From assembly GCA_022494885.1 (NCBI GenBank), contig JAGVSM010004969.1, forward strand, positions 1 to 64,000: DNA of 64,000 bases, written 5' to 3'. The translations under genes were made by a program, and so were the position numbers. The notes beneath the pieces were generated by a model, which was not told the DNA's origin, ran no database searches, and worked only from the letters and a program-made list of their open reading frames with translations. Each line of letters starts with the position of its first letter. The stretch's first letter is position 1. Shown here piece after piece: positions 48,397 to 60,054 of this stretch. The stretch is from Micrasema longulum. Lineage: Eukaryota; Arthropoda; Insecta; Trichoptera; Brachycentridae.

Positions 48397-48596
48397 AACA
48401 GGGATGGAGAATACCTTAAAGAAGGGAATATGGAAGTCTAGGCATTTACAGGGCTTATGACCTGTCATTGGCTGGTTTAAGTTGAATGTTACACAGTGTG
48501 TAAAGTGGCCACTTAAACCAGCCAATGACAGGTCATAAGCCCTGTAAATGCCTAGACTTCCATATTCCCTTATTTAAGGCATTCTCCATCCCTGTT
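48397..48596. mobile_element. Fold-back element, copy 2 (nearly perfect 86-bp arms)
   Basis: Arms 48397-48482 and 48511-48596 are inverted copies with about two mismatches over 86 bases, separated by only 28. The ends read AACAGGGATGGAGAATACC and its inverse. Such a structure is a long hairpin in RNA or single-stranded DNA. The right half is repeated at 48863-48984. Confidence 0.82.
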
Positions 48597-48699
48597 GTAA
48601 ATTTTAATCTTAATGACTCCCGAGGGGGTGAAATCCAGTCTTTTGTCTACGAACATTTGGACAAACTAAAAAATTGTAATGAAACCAACTGGTCCAAGA

Positions 48700-48862
48700 A
48701 GAAGTTTAAAAAATGTTTTTTTTTTCAGGCGTTGCCTAGTATGGGAAATAATTCAGTCAGATGAATCTATTCTCAACAATAAAGGTTTCAGCTCCTTAAC
48801 TTCACTAAAATTAACAAATGGAAGAATTGAAAAAATATGGATGTTCAAACGTAGGCAAAATG
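48700..48862 (+). pseudogene. Tc1-like transposase fragment between fold-back copies
   Basis: The plus frame reads RRCLVWEIIQSDESILNN and NGRIEKIWMFKRRQNGE. S-D-E-S after a Trp is the usual context of the second catalytic Asp block in Tc1-like transposases. It is placed between a complete and a half fold-back, so the fold-back sequences may be ends of a Tc1-type element. Confidence 0.55.
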
Positions 48863-48984
48863 GTGAATGTTACAGTGTGTAAAGTGGCCACTTAAACCAG
48901 CCAATGACAGGTCATAAGCCCTGTAAATGCCTAGACTTCCATATTACCTTATTTAAGGTATTCTCCATCCCTGTTGTAATTTGT
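48863..48984. mobile_element. Half fold-back element
   Basis: Repeats 48483-48598 almost exactly (GTGTGTAAAGTGGCCACTTA through CATCCCTGTTG) but lacks the left arm. Confidence 0.75.
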
Positions 48985-49301
48985 TAATTGCATATAAAAT
49001 TTTGGTGAATGTTTAACGTTTTACCATAATATAACTGAGAGGATTTTGCATAAAAATGACAAAATTTGGAAAAAAAAAATACTAGCAGATCGGTGGATAC
49101 GTGAAATGGTCTATATCAAGTGCAATTTCTGTGATCAGGGTTGGTATTCCAAACGCTCTGGCGGCCGTATTATATCGTGTATTTGCATACAAAATACACG
49201 AGAAAAACTGTTTTCTCGTGCCGCGAGTGGTTCAGGATACATTATTAGGACAGGGCCCGAATTCTAATGGAAAGTTTAAATGTATCCCAAAGTTTATTAA
49301 C

Positions 49302-49496
49302 AAAGTAAGTTTTCTGTATGAAAAATAGAATATGTTTACAATTTTTTTTTCTAAGCATGTTCAATTACAGGTTACCGATGAAGATACCTTGATTTTTCAT
49401 ACAAATATACACATTTTTGTACACAAATATCGATGTTACTTTATACCGTCTTAATGTGAACCGATGAAGAGAGCGTTCATAATTGAGGCCCTTGGA
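49302..49496 (+). repeat. Interspersed repeat, second copy
   Basis: Partner of 29537-29730 in the same orientation; see that entry for the shared blocks. Confidence 0.55.
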
Positions 49497-49689
49497 CACA
49501 ATATTATTTTCTTTTACGCTTGCACATAAATACGCGATACAAAAGCGTTTAAAATACCAGCCTAGGTAGATGCCTGCAGTGCCCGACTTTGTCATTAAAA
49601 TAAACAAAAACATTTTTTTTTAATATTATTGTATATTTTGTATTATATTAATAATGGATAGTGTGTAGCTTATAGCTGGTTCCAATACA

Positions 49690-49980
49690 CTCATCGTGCG
49701 GTTGTGTTTTACTAACAACGCCGATACGACGCGACGGTGTGACGTCACAAAAGTACGACGCGTAGTGCGTCAAATTGAAATTTCTTGATCAGGAGCCGAA
49801 GAGACGAAAGGGGGAAGGAGGCAGCGGGGTGTGAAAGTGGAAGGGAGGCGGCAGGGGGGAGCGGAGAGGACCCGCGACACTTGTGCCAGCCACTGCGGCC
49901 TTCGGCTGTTATGGCCTCCTCCTGCCTCGCCTCTCCTGGCACTCCCCTCGAGACCACCCGCTACAAACTAAGCGACCAAA
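49690..49980. promoter_or_regulatory. CpG-rich, purine-biased island, candidate promoter
   Basis: A sharply GC-rich patch in AT-rich DNA. It holds GTGACGTCAC, an exact CRE-type palindrome (49739-49748), several CGACGC motifs and a strongly purine-rich run at 49798-49868. A short frame starts at ATG 49911 (MASSCLASPGTPLETTRYKL) and ends at 49991 without a donor. It could be a promoter/first exon of the long ephexin form (minus strand) or of another gene, or an inserted repeat. Confidence 0.3.
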
Positions 49981-51000
49981 GGCATTTTTGACAAATCGTC
50001 ATATTAATATAAAACCATGTTAAAAAATAAGTTGAAGAAAGAATCTAATGAATCTAAAGAATTTAAAGAATAAGCTGATGAAAGAATCTAATGAATGTTT
50101 TATGGAACAAAAATATCACTAATGCAGTGCCATAATTTGTACTAAAGGGTGCGGAAAAGGGTAGGAAGGAGAAATTATCGAAAATAGTTTAAATTTTTTC
50201 ATATTTGTAACGTGTGATTATTTTTGTGTTTGAACTTGATGGTTACGAATGAAAAGCATCATTAACACGACCTCTGTCAATAAATATACATTTAGCGTAA
50301 TATTTTATGCCGACAAAACTACCAATAAAGTTTGATTCAAGTTTTCACACAAAGATCAAAGTTGTCTTCAAATAACATGCTACAGTCAACGGTATTCAGG
50401 CTTCGCGAATGTATTATTCCACCGATTGATTTACCTGCCTACTCAAATCATAAGTATCTAATATAATACGAGTATAACGTCAATAACCCACTTGCATGCT
50501 CTGCCAACATAATATTAGATATTTATAATAATTCACTGGTAACATAAATTACTCAATTACACGTTTGAAAATATATATATATCTACCGTGCCCAAATACA
50601 ATGATTTGAATTAGACGTTGTTATATTTTGGATGGTAAATAATTATCGTATTTTAGTATCACAAGCCGGAGAACAAGATGGCTTTCTACAATCATCTAAG
50701 TATTGTAAAAAGTAATGGTGAAAGATGATTGTAATCATGTTATCACCGATATTCAAAAGGAAACAATGTCTAATAGAAATAAAAGTGCAAATATATTTTT
50801 TGTAGCTGTCAGACAAAGAATTGATTAGATATTATCTTCAGATCTTGAAATGTCATTCATAAATGATCGAAAGTAAAATAGAAGAGTTGTTAATTAATTA
50901 AACCCGCCATTTCAAATCGACGATTTTTGGATTGGAATTTATTAGTTACTAATAAATTAAAAAATACTCAATTACTATGATATGAAGAGTCAGCTAAGGT

Positions 51001-51323
51001 GGTATTCTGAAGCTTCTCTACCCCAAAAATGTGGTAAATTTGGGGATTTTTATTTTGTTAATGCGATGACACATTACTTCATAAAATGGCAAATGGATTA
51101 AACGTCATATGATGTATAAAACTGTTTAAAAACGGGAAAAAACCAATACAGTTTGGTCAATTCAACCTAATTAAGTGTTTGCAAGTGCAACTTTAGTTCC
51201 ACGTGTTCGTATTTGTTTGACGTTTAATCATCAGTGTGGCCATAAATTAAGCAAAGTTTAGATGCATGCAAAAAAAATCCCAAATTAACCACTCTCTAGG
51301 GGATAGAGAAGATTCAGAATACC
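51001..51323. mobile_element. MITE with GGTATTCTGAA ends
   Basis: Inverted ends of about 58 bases: GGTATTCTGAAGCTTCTCTA at the left and its partner ending AGAAGATTCAGAATACC at the right, continuing inward through GTGGTAAATTTGGGGATTTT / AATCCCAAATTAACCAC. 323 bases, no coding capacity. Related to the nested hairpin at 18985-19106. Confidence 0.72.
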
Positions 51324-52559
51324 AACACTGGGGTAACATTGTCAGCAGGTCATATATTTTTATTCGTGCAGCTTAAACATTTAGAAAAAAAGGATGTTTT
51401 ACTACTGCTGTGATATTTTTATCAATAAAGCACAAATTCGTCAAATAATGTCTACAACATATCGTCATACAAGGTCTTTAAAATGTGTTTTTTGTTGCAT
51501 TTTTGTAAAATATACAGGCTCTTTTACTATAATAAAATACAGAATAATAAAAAGGGTTGTAAATTTTTAAATATTTATCCTTTAAAAGGCTATTTTTTCA
51601 AAGTAGTACATTATGTATCGTATTTGCAACGCTACCCAACTTTCAAAATTTTAAACTGTTATTACTTTAGATTTGATATCAATCTTACTTCAATTTACTC
51701 TAGCATTACATCCGTAACTTAACAAAAACAAAGTTTGAAATAAAATATTTAAAACTTGATATTTTTATTACATGATCGGAGAACGGCGCGGCGTGAACTT
51801 GGTTTACTTTCCAACATGGCGGTTCATGATTCTCTTTCGGCGGCTAATTTGGTGAAATGGCGGTCAAGTTCAGTTGCCTTATAAATTGGAATTTTGACGG
51901 CGAACTGAAGCGAGAGTAATCACTTTAATACATCTGGGAATTGGAAAATAAGTACCAGATGCACAGAGTTAATTAGTATTTAACTAAACTTGAAGAAATG
52001 GAGGCGCGTACACAGTACACATATCTACACAGCGAACGCTAGCATTCAATAATATGGTCATGCATAAAATTGAACGGCATACGGAAGAAACGAACGATGT
52101 CACGTTTTCCCTTTACCTGTAATTTCAGTTAATGACAGAAATTTGTAGCCTTTTCCCATCTAATCTGATAAAAAACAAAAATATTTGTGATATTGTTTTA
52201 CACCGCTAAATGAAGTATGCAATGCGGGTTAACCGGTAGCTAAATATAAACACATAATAATTATAATAAATGACTAGTTATATGATGATTCAATTACAAC
52301 GCGGTGAAAATATAAATCATGTATTTGAGCTTGATACATACTATTGATATAAACATTATTTATTTTAATTTGATATCTTCATAATTAATGAAAAAATATA
52401 TGGAAGTAAAGCTAGAGATTGGCATCAAAAGATAAAAAAGATTTATTATTATACGAGTCAGAAAATTTTCAGGAGGGAACTCAAAAACGATACTACACGA
52501 CGATAATTCATAATACAAGAATATACGGTATTTTTTAATTTTTCAAACAATAATGTGTA

Positions 52560-52680
52560 CATGTTTTATTTATTTGACACATACATATACAATATTTATA
52601 CATATAAGGGCGGGCATATTGCCTTAAGGCAATTTCTTCCTACCTACCCAAACAGTTCAGTTTGAGAAAATTATAAATAC
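52560..52680 (+). repeat. Possible LINE 3' tail
   Basis: AAGGGCGGGCATATTGCCTT and the palindrome ATTGCCTTAAGGCAAT followed by TTCTTCCTACC resemble the 3' UTR of common insect LINEs. No coding part is attached. Confidence 0.3.
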
Positions 52681-52699
52681 ATGGATATATTGAATCATA

Positions 52700-55400
52700 C
52701 AATTTTATACAAAAATTAAAAACAAAGATTAAAAAAATAAAAATATATAAAAAATAATTTAAACTATACTATAAAGAGAGGAGAAGGTGTTCAGTTGTAC
52801 GCACTTATATTAAGTTGGTACATTAGTACCTTATCAGCACAATAAACTTTTAAAACGTATTTTTCAAAAATACATTATTTTATGATACACCCATTTTTCA
52901 GAATATCTTTTAACGCTATTCTTAACCCCTGACACCCGAATTAAATCTAGCAGCTGTGAAAAATATTTGATATAAGAAAATTGTTAGAAAATTTTCGTTT
53001 TTTTTTTTTTTTGCTTTTAGTTTAGACGTTATTACCATGTTAGTTTGAACATACACTAGGTTATATAGGGTAAATAAATACCAGTTGCAAATATATACTA
53101 AAATTCATTAAAATAAATAAAAAAAATAACAATAATAATGAAAAAAATTATAAAAAACACACCAGTTTAAGCATATTAGGCCACAGGCCAGTTGGCATGT
53201 GATCTTAAATAACGCAAATAATGATATAAGGAATCAGGTGCTCTAACGAGAGTCTTACTGTCAAAATGTGAATGCCATTTTAGGCGGAATAACGAATTGC
53301 AACCTAGCGGACAAAAATAGTAGCCATAGAGAAGATTACTAGTAATCTGAAAACAAAAACCGGACAGTTGTTGGATTTATTAAGGGAAAAATAAAAAGGC
53401 AAAGACAGTGTTCGTTTGAACATATCACTAGCCCGAAGCAACAGTGAGACAAACCCGAAATTTCGGATTTTGAGATACACATGCAGATATGCAAATAAAT
53501 TAAATAAACGAATATTTTTAAATAATAAAATATTGAAGTTAGATAGTTAACCTATGTAAAAATATAGTATTTAGAATTTACTTCAAATAATTTGATTCAG
53601 ATAGACCCTTTGCACGCCTCAAAGTCATGTTGTTCAGAGATATCTCACTCTTGCTTTGGGCTAGCGATATATACGGTCTTAAAGGGATAACAGCTGCGCT
53701 CATTAGATTTTGAACATGAGGAGTAGGTTTATTCTTGTGTGAATGCCAAGGAATCCCTACATATAAATGAATGGTTAATTTTTTATGTCAGAACAGTTAA
53801 CCGATGAAAAAGTTTAATTAACAAAAGCTCGCATAAATCAGAAAATGCGTACATAATTTCAAGAAGGAATTGCGCATGAACGAATATGTAATGGCGTCAA
53901 AAGTTAAAAAATGCTGTTATGATTTTCGATCACAAATTTACATGACAGAATAATAATTGAGTTATGAATATTCATCGGGACAACCACAACACACCAACAG
54001 TAAATGCCCGTAGTGATGAAGTGTCGAGATAATAATAATTCTACATATTTTCAACTTGTCTTGTTAAGAAAATTGACAAGTTTTACCGTGTATCCATATA
54101 TTATGTATGCATACTGTACACTGGCTAGTTGCTTTTTGGAATGTCAATAACTAATAATACAAAAATGCGAAGTCTAAAATAAATTAATATCGGTGTCCTA
54201 TTAAAAAACAGCGTATCTAATTGAAGTCAAATCAACGTAAGTGTGCTGAATGAAAACGCTTTCACTACAATATATGCATAATTTTAAACATTAAACTCTG
54301 GAGGAATGCAAAGTTTCATATACATAAATTATTCATGTTTAAGTAGCAAAAAGTCCATAAATATAAGTAGTAATATTAATGGTTTTGTATTCTAACCGAA
54401 CTCCTTTTTATTTAAAGTCATGGTATAAATAAATACACGATCTAAAAAAATTAAGTAAAGTACAATAAATTTTACTAAAACATAGTATGAATATTGTATT
54501 GCAATATTTTGGAAGTATTAATTTAAGCTTTAATAATAAAAACAAACTGACACAAAGACCAGAAAATAAATTTGATGACAAGTAGAAAATGTACTGCAAA
54601 TATTAAGTAAAGTAAAATTGAGAGTTTTCCGTTGGAGCAATTTTTCTGTCCGTGTTAATTCGGCAATGTTCGGGATTTTGCCGATTTGGTAAAGTGTGTT
54701 TAAAATGACATGTTGCTACATAATATTATGTAACACATGTTACAGTTTAACAAAATTATTTTTACTGCGCATCTAAGGTCACCGGAAGACTCTACTCAAT
54801 TTTACTCTAGTCAGTTTAAAAACTTTGGCATTCACTAAGATATTTTGATTTATTGTGAAACAGGTAGGTATTTTATTTATGTATTGCCTCTTTGTTTCAC
54901 AGCGCTGGCTATTTATTTACTTATTCATTTTTTCATTATAAACAAATAATGTGACCTCACTGGGGTTACCCGTGCCGAGGACACGTAACAATATACTTTA
55001 AAAAATATATTTTTACATGTGAAAAAAAACAAAGAAGACTTAATATACAGAGATAGTTAACAAATGTTCAGAAAGTTTTAAGCACTACGTATTTAAGTTT
55101 ATATTTAATTTATGTACACCTTTATTATTTATATTATAAAACGTACAATAAAATAACAAAAAACCAACGTTTGTCGATTTATAGTCAACTCGAATTTTCT
55201 CTACCAAGGTTGAAATACTTTTATGAACATGGATGTTGCCATCATCAAATGTAAAATACAAACACCCGTTTATGGTGCAACCATACTAGTCTAAAAAATG
55301 TCTGAAAATTCATTTCACACACAAAACTACTATATTCTACATCCACGCGTACACAGACAAAATATATCGACTATCCAAAAAATAGCTAAAACTGAGGGGT
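52700..55400. other. AT-rich DNA without recognisable genes
   Basis: Frames here are short and unconvincing and I could not assign any repeat with confidence. Confidence 0.45.
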
Positions 55401-55403
55401 TTT

Positions 55404-55459
55404 TTTGCAAACACGGCTCGTTCGAATTCAAGTATATTGGAACGAGCCGTGTTTGCAAA
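55404..55459. repeat. Perfect 20-bp hairpin with 16-base loop
   Basis: TTTGCAAACACGGCTCGTTC (55404-55423) is exactly inverted at 55440-55459. Pairing stops abruptly on both sides. The perfect stem argues against a microRNA precursor, which normally has bulges; a terminator-like or transposon-end structure is as likely. Confidence 0.85.
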
Positions 55460-56620
55460 TTATAACCTCAACTATTACCGTTTGATTGTAATATTAGCTC
55501 AGAGCTCATCAATTCACATCATAATACTGTATTACTATGTTACGTATCATAACAATTATTTGGCGAACGTGTGTAGGTTGCCAGGTTCGAACAATAATGT
55601 GAGTAGGTCCAAAAAGTACCTACTCAGTACCACGCCGCTGGAGCAGGCAGCGCGGGGTCGACGATCTCGCGAGGATGTTTATTTTTGCTCGGGGTTTTAT
55701 ACGACTCTAACTGTAAAATGTCGCCATTTCTACATAAAATACGCAAAATGTCCTCTTTTCGGACGAAATTCAAATCCTCGCACCTCGGCGTGAGGTGGGT
55801 ATGGAAAATCACAGCTATTTATAAATTTATGCTTCAGTGTAGAGACGAGTATTCTTTGCATAATGCCAGTTCGAGATGTTATTTGTAATACGGTGTAGGT
55901 CAACAAAAACATTAAATGGTAAAAAGCATGAAGCGAAAAGCGTACATATGAAGAAATAAGTATTTTAAAATTAAAACATAAAGTTTTTAATTGCTGTATA
56001 TTAAGTAATATGTTATAATTTATAAGAACAAGGTACTATTTCACGATTGAAACCTTCAAGGACGAGGAGTTTTGTCTTTTATTAAGTATTTTTTTTTACT
56101 AAAAAAATCTCCTCTAACTTCTCACACTGTTTATTATACTGTGGCACACCACATACCAAAGAACATAAATCTTTAGGGGATAAAATACAGTAATCACAAC
56201 TATATTTACTTTAAAATAGGGGTGAGAATAGTGCTAGACAGTATCCATTGTTACACTCGTATTTGAAGGTTCAAAATAAATTAAATAGCGGTAAGTGTTT
56301 TTGGTACAAGCTGACAATGAATTCGGCGTAACATAATATGTAATAATTAATAAAATATTTTAATGATTCTGACATTATAACTTAATTTTTGAATTTTTTT
56401 TTTTTTTTAGAAAAAATACATTTTTTATTACTATACATGAATATCTAAACTTTGGTAGAATAGTGAATGCCACACAGACTTAAATCAGGCTTTGACTAGT
56501 TATAAACTTTGTAAATGCACAGGCTTACGCGTTATTTTCTCAGAGAGGTTCTCCATCTACGTTAAAAGATTTGTCGAATAATATCATCGTATTTTTATTC
56601 TTTAATTTTATTTTATTTTT

Positions 56621-56783
56621 GCACCACAACAGGCCAGGAGGCCCAATTACAGTGGTGAATTACATCACAGAACACCCAGGCTTGAGAAAAATCACATTTT
56701 AATTTTTGTGTTCTCACCGGGAATCGAACCCGGAACCTTCCGTGCGTGTCAAGCGTCTTGACCACTACACCACGGAGGCCACC
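56621..56783 (-). repeat. SINE family A, copy 3
   Basis: Reverse copy: GCACCACAACAGGCCAGGAG, the intact inverse B box GGGAATCGAACCCGG, and CCACTACACCACGGAGGCCA. The best preserved of the three. Confidence 0.82.
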
Positions 56784-56834
56784 CTATCATCATCATCATT
56801 TCGCTATCCATACCAAATAGAACATAGAGTACCG

Positions 56835-57298
56835 AATGAGGAAGTTCAGTGGTTTTTTATTTATTATTATTTGTGAAAATACTATCAAACTAAGCCAAAA
56901 TTTAAAAAAAATGTATCGTATTATCAGTGCTACGTCATAATATATCTTCACAGGTCGCAGTGACGTCAGGGGCTTGTATAGCACTGGCCCCCACCTTTAA
57001 GAATTATCAGCGCTATGATATTGAAATTACTCCGCCTGTGACGCCTGAAGTTCTCTACTGAGAGTTGTCCCGATCGGTGGGTTGGCTTCCCATTAACCGG
57101 AAATGTATTACAACACTCCGTCATTAGTTGATTTCAGAGACCTAGTGACGTCGTTCAAAGTAGCATTTTTATCAAAATCATTTTTAATATTGTTTTCGTA
57201 CATTTTCGAGAAACTTCGCCGCACTATTAAATGCTCTAACTTTTACCGCGCGTAAGAAACCATTTTTTATATCCAATTTTCTGAACTTCCTTACTGGA
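56835..57298 (+). mobile_element. MITE with TGAGGAAGTTCAG ends, copy 3
   Basis: Begins TGAGGAAGTTCAGTGG and ends TTTTCTGAACTTCCTTA. It shares CTATCAAACTAAGCC, GAAATTACTCC, GACGTCGTTCAAAGTAG and TTCGAGAAACTTCGCC with other copies. A foreign piece of about 75 bases (56936-57003) interrupts it, see the next entry. Confidence 0.75.
56936..57003 (+). mobile_element. Very short LINE 3' insertion with 13-bp duplication
   Basis: ATATCTTCACAGGTCGCAGTG through GGCCCCCACCTTTAAG matches the 3' end of the LINE relic at 15345-15267 (inverse orientation). It is flanked by ATTATCAGTGCTA and ATTATCAGCGCTA, a 13-base duplication with one difference, at a point where other MITE copies have the motif once. This is a severely 5'-truncated LINE insertion. 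Confidence 0.65.
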
Positions 57299-57409
57299 AT
57301 TGAATTTCCTAACTGGTACTTATTTCATACAATTATTTGCTACACAATATGAAGGCAAGATGAATAAACAAAAATGTATAACGGATGTGTTTATTTGTAA
57401 CATTTTTGT

Positions 57410-57650
57410 CTAAGTAATAGTGTTAATTTGTTTTATGTTTCTTCTTTATAAATCCTATGTTTTTATTTTTTTCTCATGTACTCGTATTAAAAATAATATA
57501 AATTCTTATAATAAACAACTACAACAGTGTAAGTCACTATTCAAGCACAAGAGTTAGTATATTTTTTGGAGAGTTACAGTGATAACATTTACTAGATGTG
57601 TAAAAGTAGATACGTATAGAATTTTTAATGAAAAATTTTTATTTCTTAGT
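57410..57650 (+). repeat. LINE 3' UTR copy
   Basis: The block TAAACAACTACAACAGTGTAA, CACAAGAGTTAGT, GGAGAGTTACAGTGATAACA and TTTACTAGATGTGTAAAAG recurs at 58535-58660 in the same orientation. Only the second copy retains coding sequence. Confidence 0.6.
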
Positions 57651-57919
57651 GCCGACGAGGTAACGCATTCCATCACGATTATTAAATATAATATACACAA
57701 GTTCCTAAATGTACTTTCAAAGCATGTCATTGTATACAATGATGTTACCTCATATAAAAAAAAAACATTATAAAATAAAGACGTACTATGCCATCATCAT
57801 ATTTCACCTTGCCCCTAGCGCAAAAAATATATTATAAAGATTTCTTAGGTAGGTAGGTGTTCTGAGCCTTTTAAATATTTATTTTAATAAAAGTTTTTAA
57901 AATAAAGTATTGAGGCCTG

Positions 57920-58010
57920 CACGATAATTTTGGGTTTGATTCCAGACATATTTAAAAAAAAGTCATTTTTTTCAAGCCAGGCATTGCGCTGTAATTCTAA
58001 ACCGCAATTG
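57920..58010 (+). repeat. Degenerate tRNA-derived SINE
   Basis: GGGTTTGATTCCAGACAT preserves a B box and TTTTTTCAAGCCAGG resembles the family A body. Strongly decayed. Confidence 0.4.
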
Positions 58011-58239
58011 ATTTATTTTCATTAATTTACGGACTTAGTCCATTTTAAACACAGTGTTACGAGACAATGACAACTTAATATAATCGAGAAGTAAAAAGAT
58101 TAATTATTAAAGTAATTTTAAAGAAATCCTCAACATTCAATACGGAAAATCTTTTAAAAATATTTAAGGTTCATACAGTAGACACTTTATAAAATAAATT
58201 TTATTATACAAATATAAAAAAGAAAAAATAAAAGAATTT

Positions 58240-58680
58240 GAAATAAATAAGTCACTCAGAGACCAACATAATATTAAAATTCCTAAATTCCATACGAGCC
58301 ATGGTCAAAATAGCTTTGTATTCAAAGGTGTAAAAAATTATAATAATCTTCGTAATGAACTAAAAATTATTAAAAATAATATATCAATAAATAAATTTAA
58401 AGAAATTTTTAGAACTCGTGTAAAAACAACATTAAATTTTAATTAGTATGAATGTATTATAGTTTTATGTTTTTTTTCTTTATATATATGTTGTTTTTTT
58501 TCTTTTTTCTGTATTCGTATTTAAAATTATATAAACTCTTATAAATAAACAACTAAAACAGTGTAAGTCACTTTCTAAGCACAAGAGTTAGTCTCTTTTT
58601 TTGGAGAGTTACAGTGATAACATTTACTAGATGTGTAAAAGTAGATATGTTTAGAATTTTATAAAAACATGTACTTTTTA
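58240..58680 (+). pseudogene. LINE relic: ORF2 C-terminus and 3' UTR
   Basis: Plus-strand frame: IKIPKFHTSHGQNSFVFKGV, KNYNNLRNELKII and NKFKEIFRTRVKTTLN before the stop near 58445. G-Q-N-S-F-x-F-K-G-x-x-x-x-N-x-L is the normal end of CR1-type ORF2 proteins. The following 3' UTR is repeated at 57.4-57.65 kb. Confidence 0.65.
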
Positions 58681-59358
58681 TGAAATTTATGAATAAAAAA
58701 AAAAAATAAAAAATGCTATTAGTGATGTCCCATCTCCGTTGCAATCAATTTCTGTGTCACCAGAAGTCAAAATCTGCTATTTATCAATCTTCGTTTTGTA
58801 TATCACTTCGCCATTAACACAGTGTGGGATGAAGATGGATTGGCATGGGTTAGCTCGAAGTCTTATATGTTGATTGTGTTTATGAATATTTCGTATGCCT
58901 TTATTTTAGTGCCCTTGTTTATCTTTGCTAGGTAGTTTCAATGTTCTTTTTGTTTAGTTTCTTCATATAACTGTTGTAATTGGCTCATACATATATATAA
59001 ATAAAATGGAAAAAAAACATTTATAAATAAAAACAAATATCAAAATGCAAACCGAAGGTTCAGAATATGTGTTAAATAACTTATAATTTAAAAATATGCG
59101 TATTGATATTATTAAACTAAACATAAGTTTATGCGTGCCCTATTTCAAGATTCAATTTTTTTTTGAAAGTCAAAAACATATGTTATAAATAAATAAATAA
59201 ATAAGCAAAAAAGGCAATGAGGCAGTTCAGCGGTTTTTAAAATATATATATTTAAAATTTGGTGAGGTATCCAAAATAAAATACCTATTGGATTAAATTG
59301 TACTTATATTTAAAAAAATATATATAAGAGTGTATAATGTGATGTTATCAAACGTCCT

Positions 59359-59390
59359 TTGATAATGTCCTAACCAGACGAAACGCGTCA
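59359..59390 (+). repeat. Degenerate hammerhead-like core (locus 5)
   Basis: TTGATAA stands in the CUGANGA slot (C3 and G8 altered), then the shared extra U, stem II GUC/GAC, GAAA (59380-59383) and self-complementary ACGCGU ending in C at 59389. The piece ACCAGACGAAACGCGTC is the best preserved part. Upstream is a small hairpin TTATCAAA/TTTGATAA. Probably an inactive remnant of a Penelope-type terminal repeat. Confidence 0.45.
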
Positions 59391-59799
59391 CATAATATTT
59401 GGAATTTTACCGATTAACTGCGAGCACAATATATATATTTGTTAAAAGACTATCAAAGTAAGCTAAAAACTTTAAATTATTTTTTTTGTATCGTATCATC
59501 ATCGCTATGATTTTTTAATGTTTAGTAATTTTGAAATTACTCCGCCCGTGAGGTCGCGAGTAGTTGTCGTCGGTGATTTGTGATGGCATTCAAAAGTAGA
59601 ACCCGGTGCTGTCAAAATAAACTAAGCCTTAAAAAGCTACCCGGAAACCGGAAACACAACACATAACGCTATAATTGGTTGATTATTGTTCACAAGAACT
59701 TGTGACTTTCAAAGTAGTTTTTATTAAAACCATTTTTTTCGTACATTTTCGAGAAACTTCGTCGTGCAATTAAATACTCTAATTTTTGCCGCGTGCAAG

Positions 59800-59920
59800 A
59801 AAACATTTTTTATTTCCAACTTTAATTTTTTATTTCCAATTTTCTTTTTTTATATCCAATTTTCATTTTTTATATCCAATTTTCATTTTTATATTCAATT
59901 TTCTTTTTTTATATCCAATA
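59800..59920. repeat. Tandem repeat, unit of about 20 bases
   Basis: About five or six units of TTTTTATATCCAATTTTCA with small variations. Lies at the right end of the MITE copy; related single units occur in the copies at 57270 and 9930. Confidence 0.75.
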
Positions 59921-60054
59921 TAAAACTTCTTCGTCATAGTATTATACAGTAATATAAAACTAGAAACGAAACAATAGAAGAAAAAGCAAAAACAAATAAA
60001 TATAATGGACAGACATTATGGCATCGGGTTGATTACAGATGTAAGGGATTTATT

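Larger units (their letters stand above)
59216..59938 (+). mobile_element. MITE with TGAGGCAGTTCAG end, copy 4, interrupted
   Basis: Starts TGAGGCAGTTCAGCGG and ends AACTTCTTCGTCA. It shares the family core from 59455 on (CTATCAAAGTAAGC, GAAATTACTCC, TTCGAGAAACTTCG). About 180 unrelated bases (about 59268-59445), including hammerhead-like locus 5, are inserted near its left end. The right part contains the tandem repeat at 59800-59915. Confidence 0.65.

Noticed and set aside
55404..55459. microRNA precursor
   Set aside because: Stem is perfectly paired without bulges and ends abruptly; no typical flanking lower stem.
55437..55793. 118-codon plus-strand frame
   Set aside because: Starts at a non-ATG codon inside the 20-bp hairpin and has no coding character.
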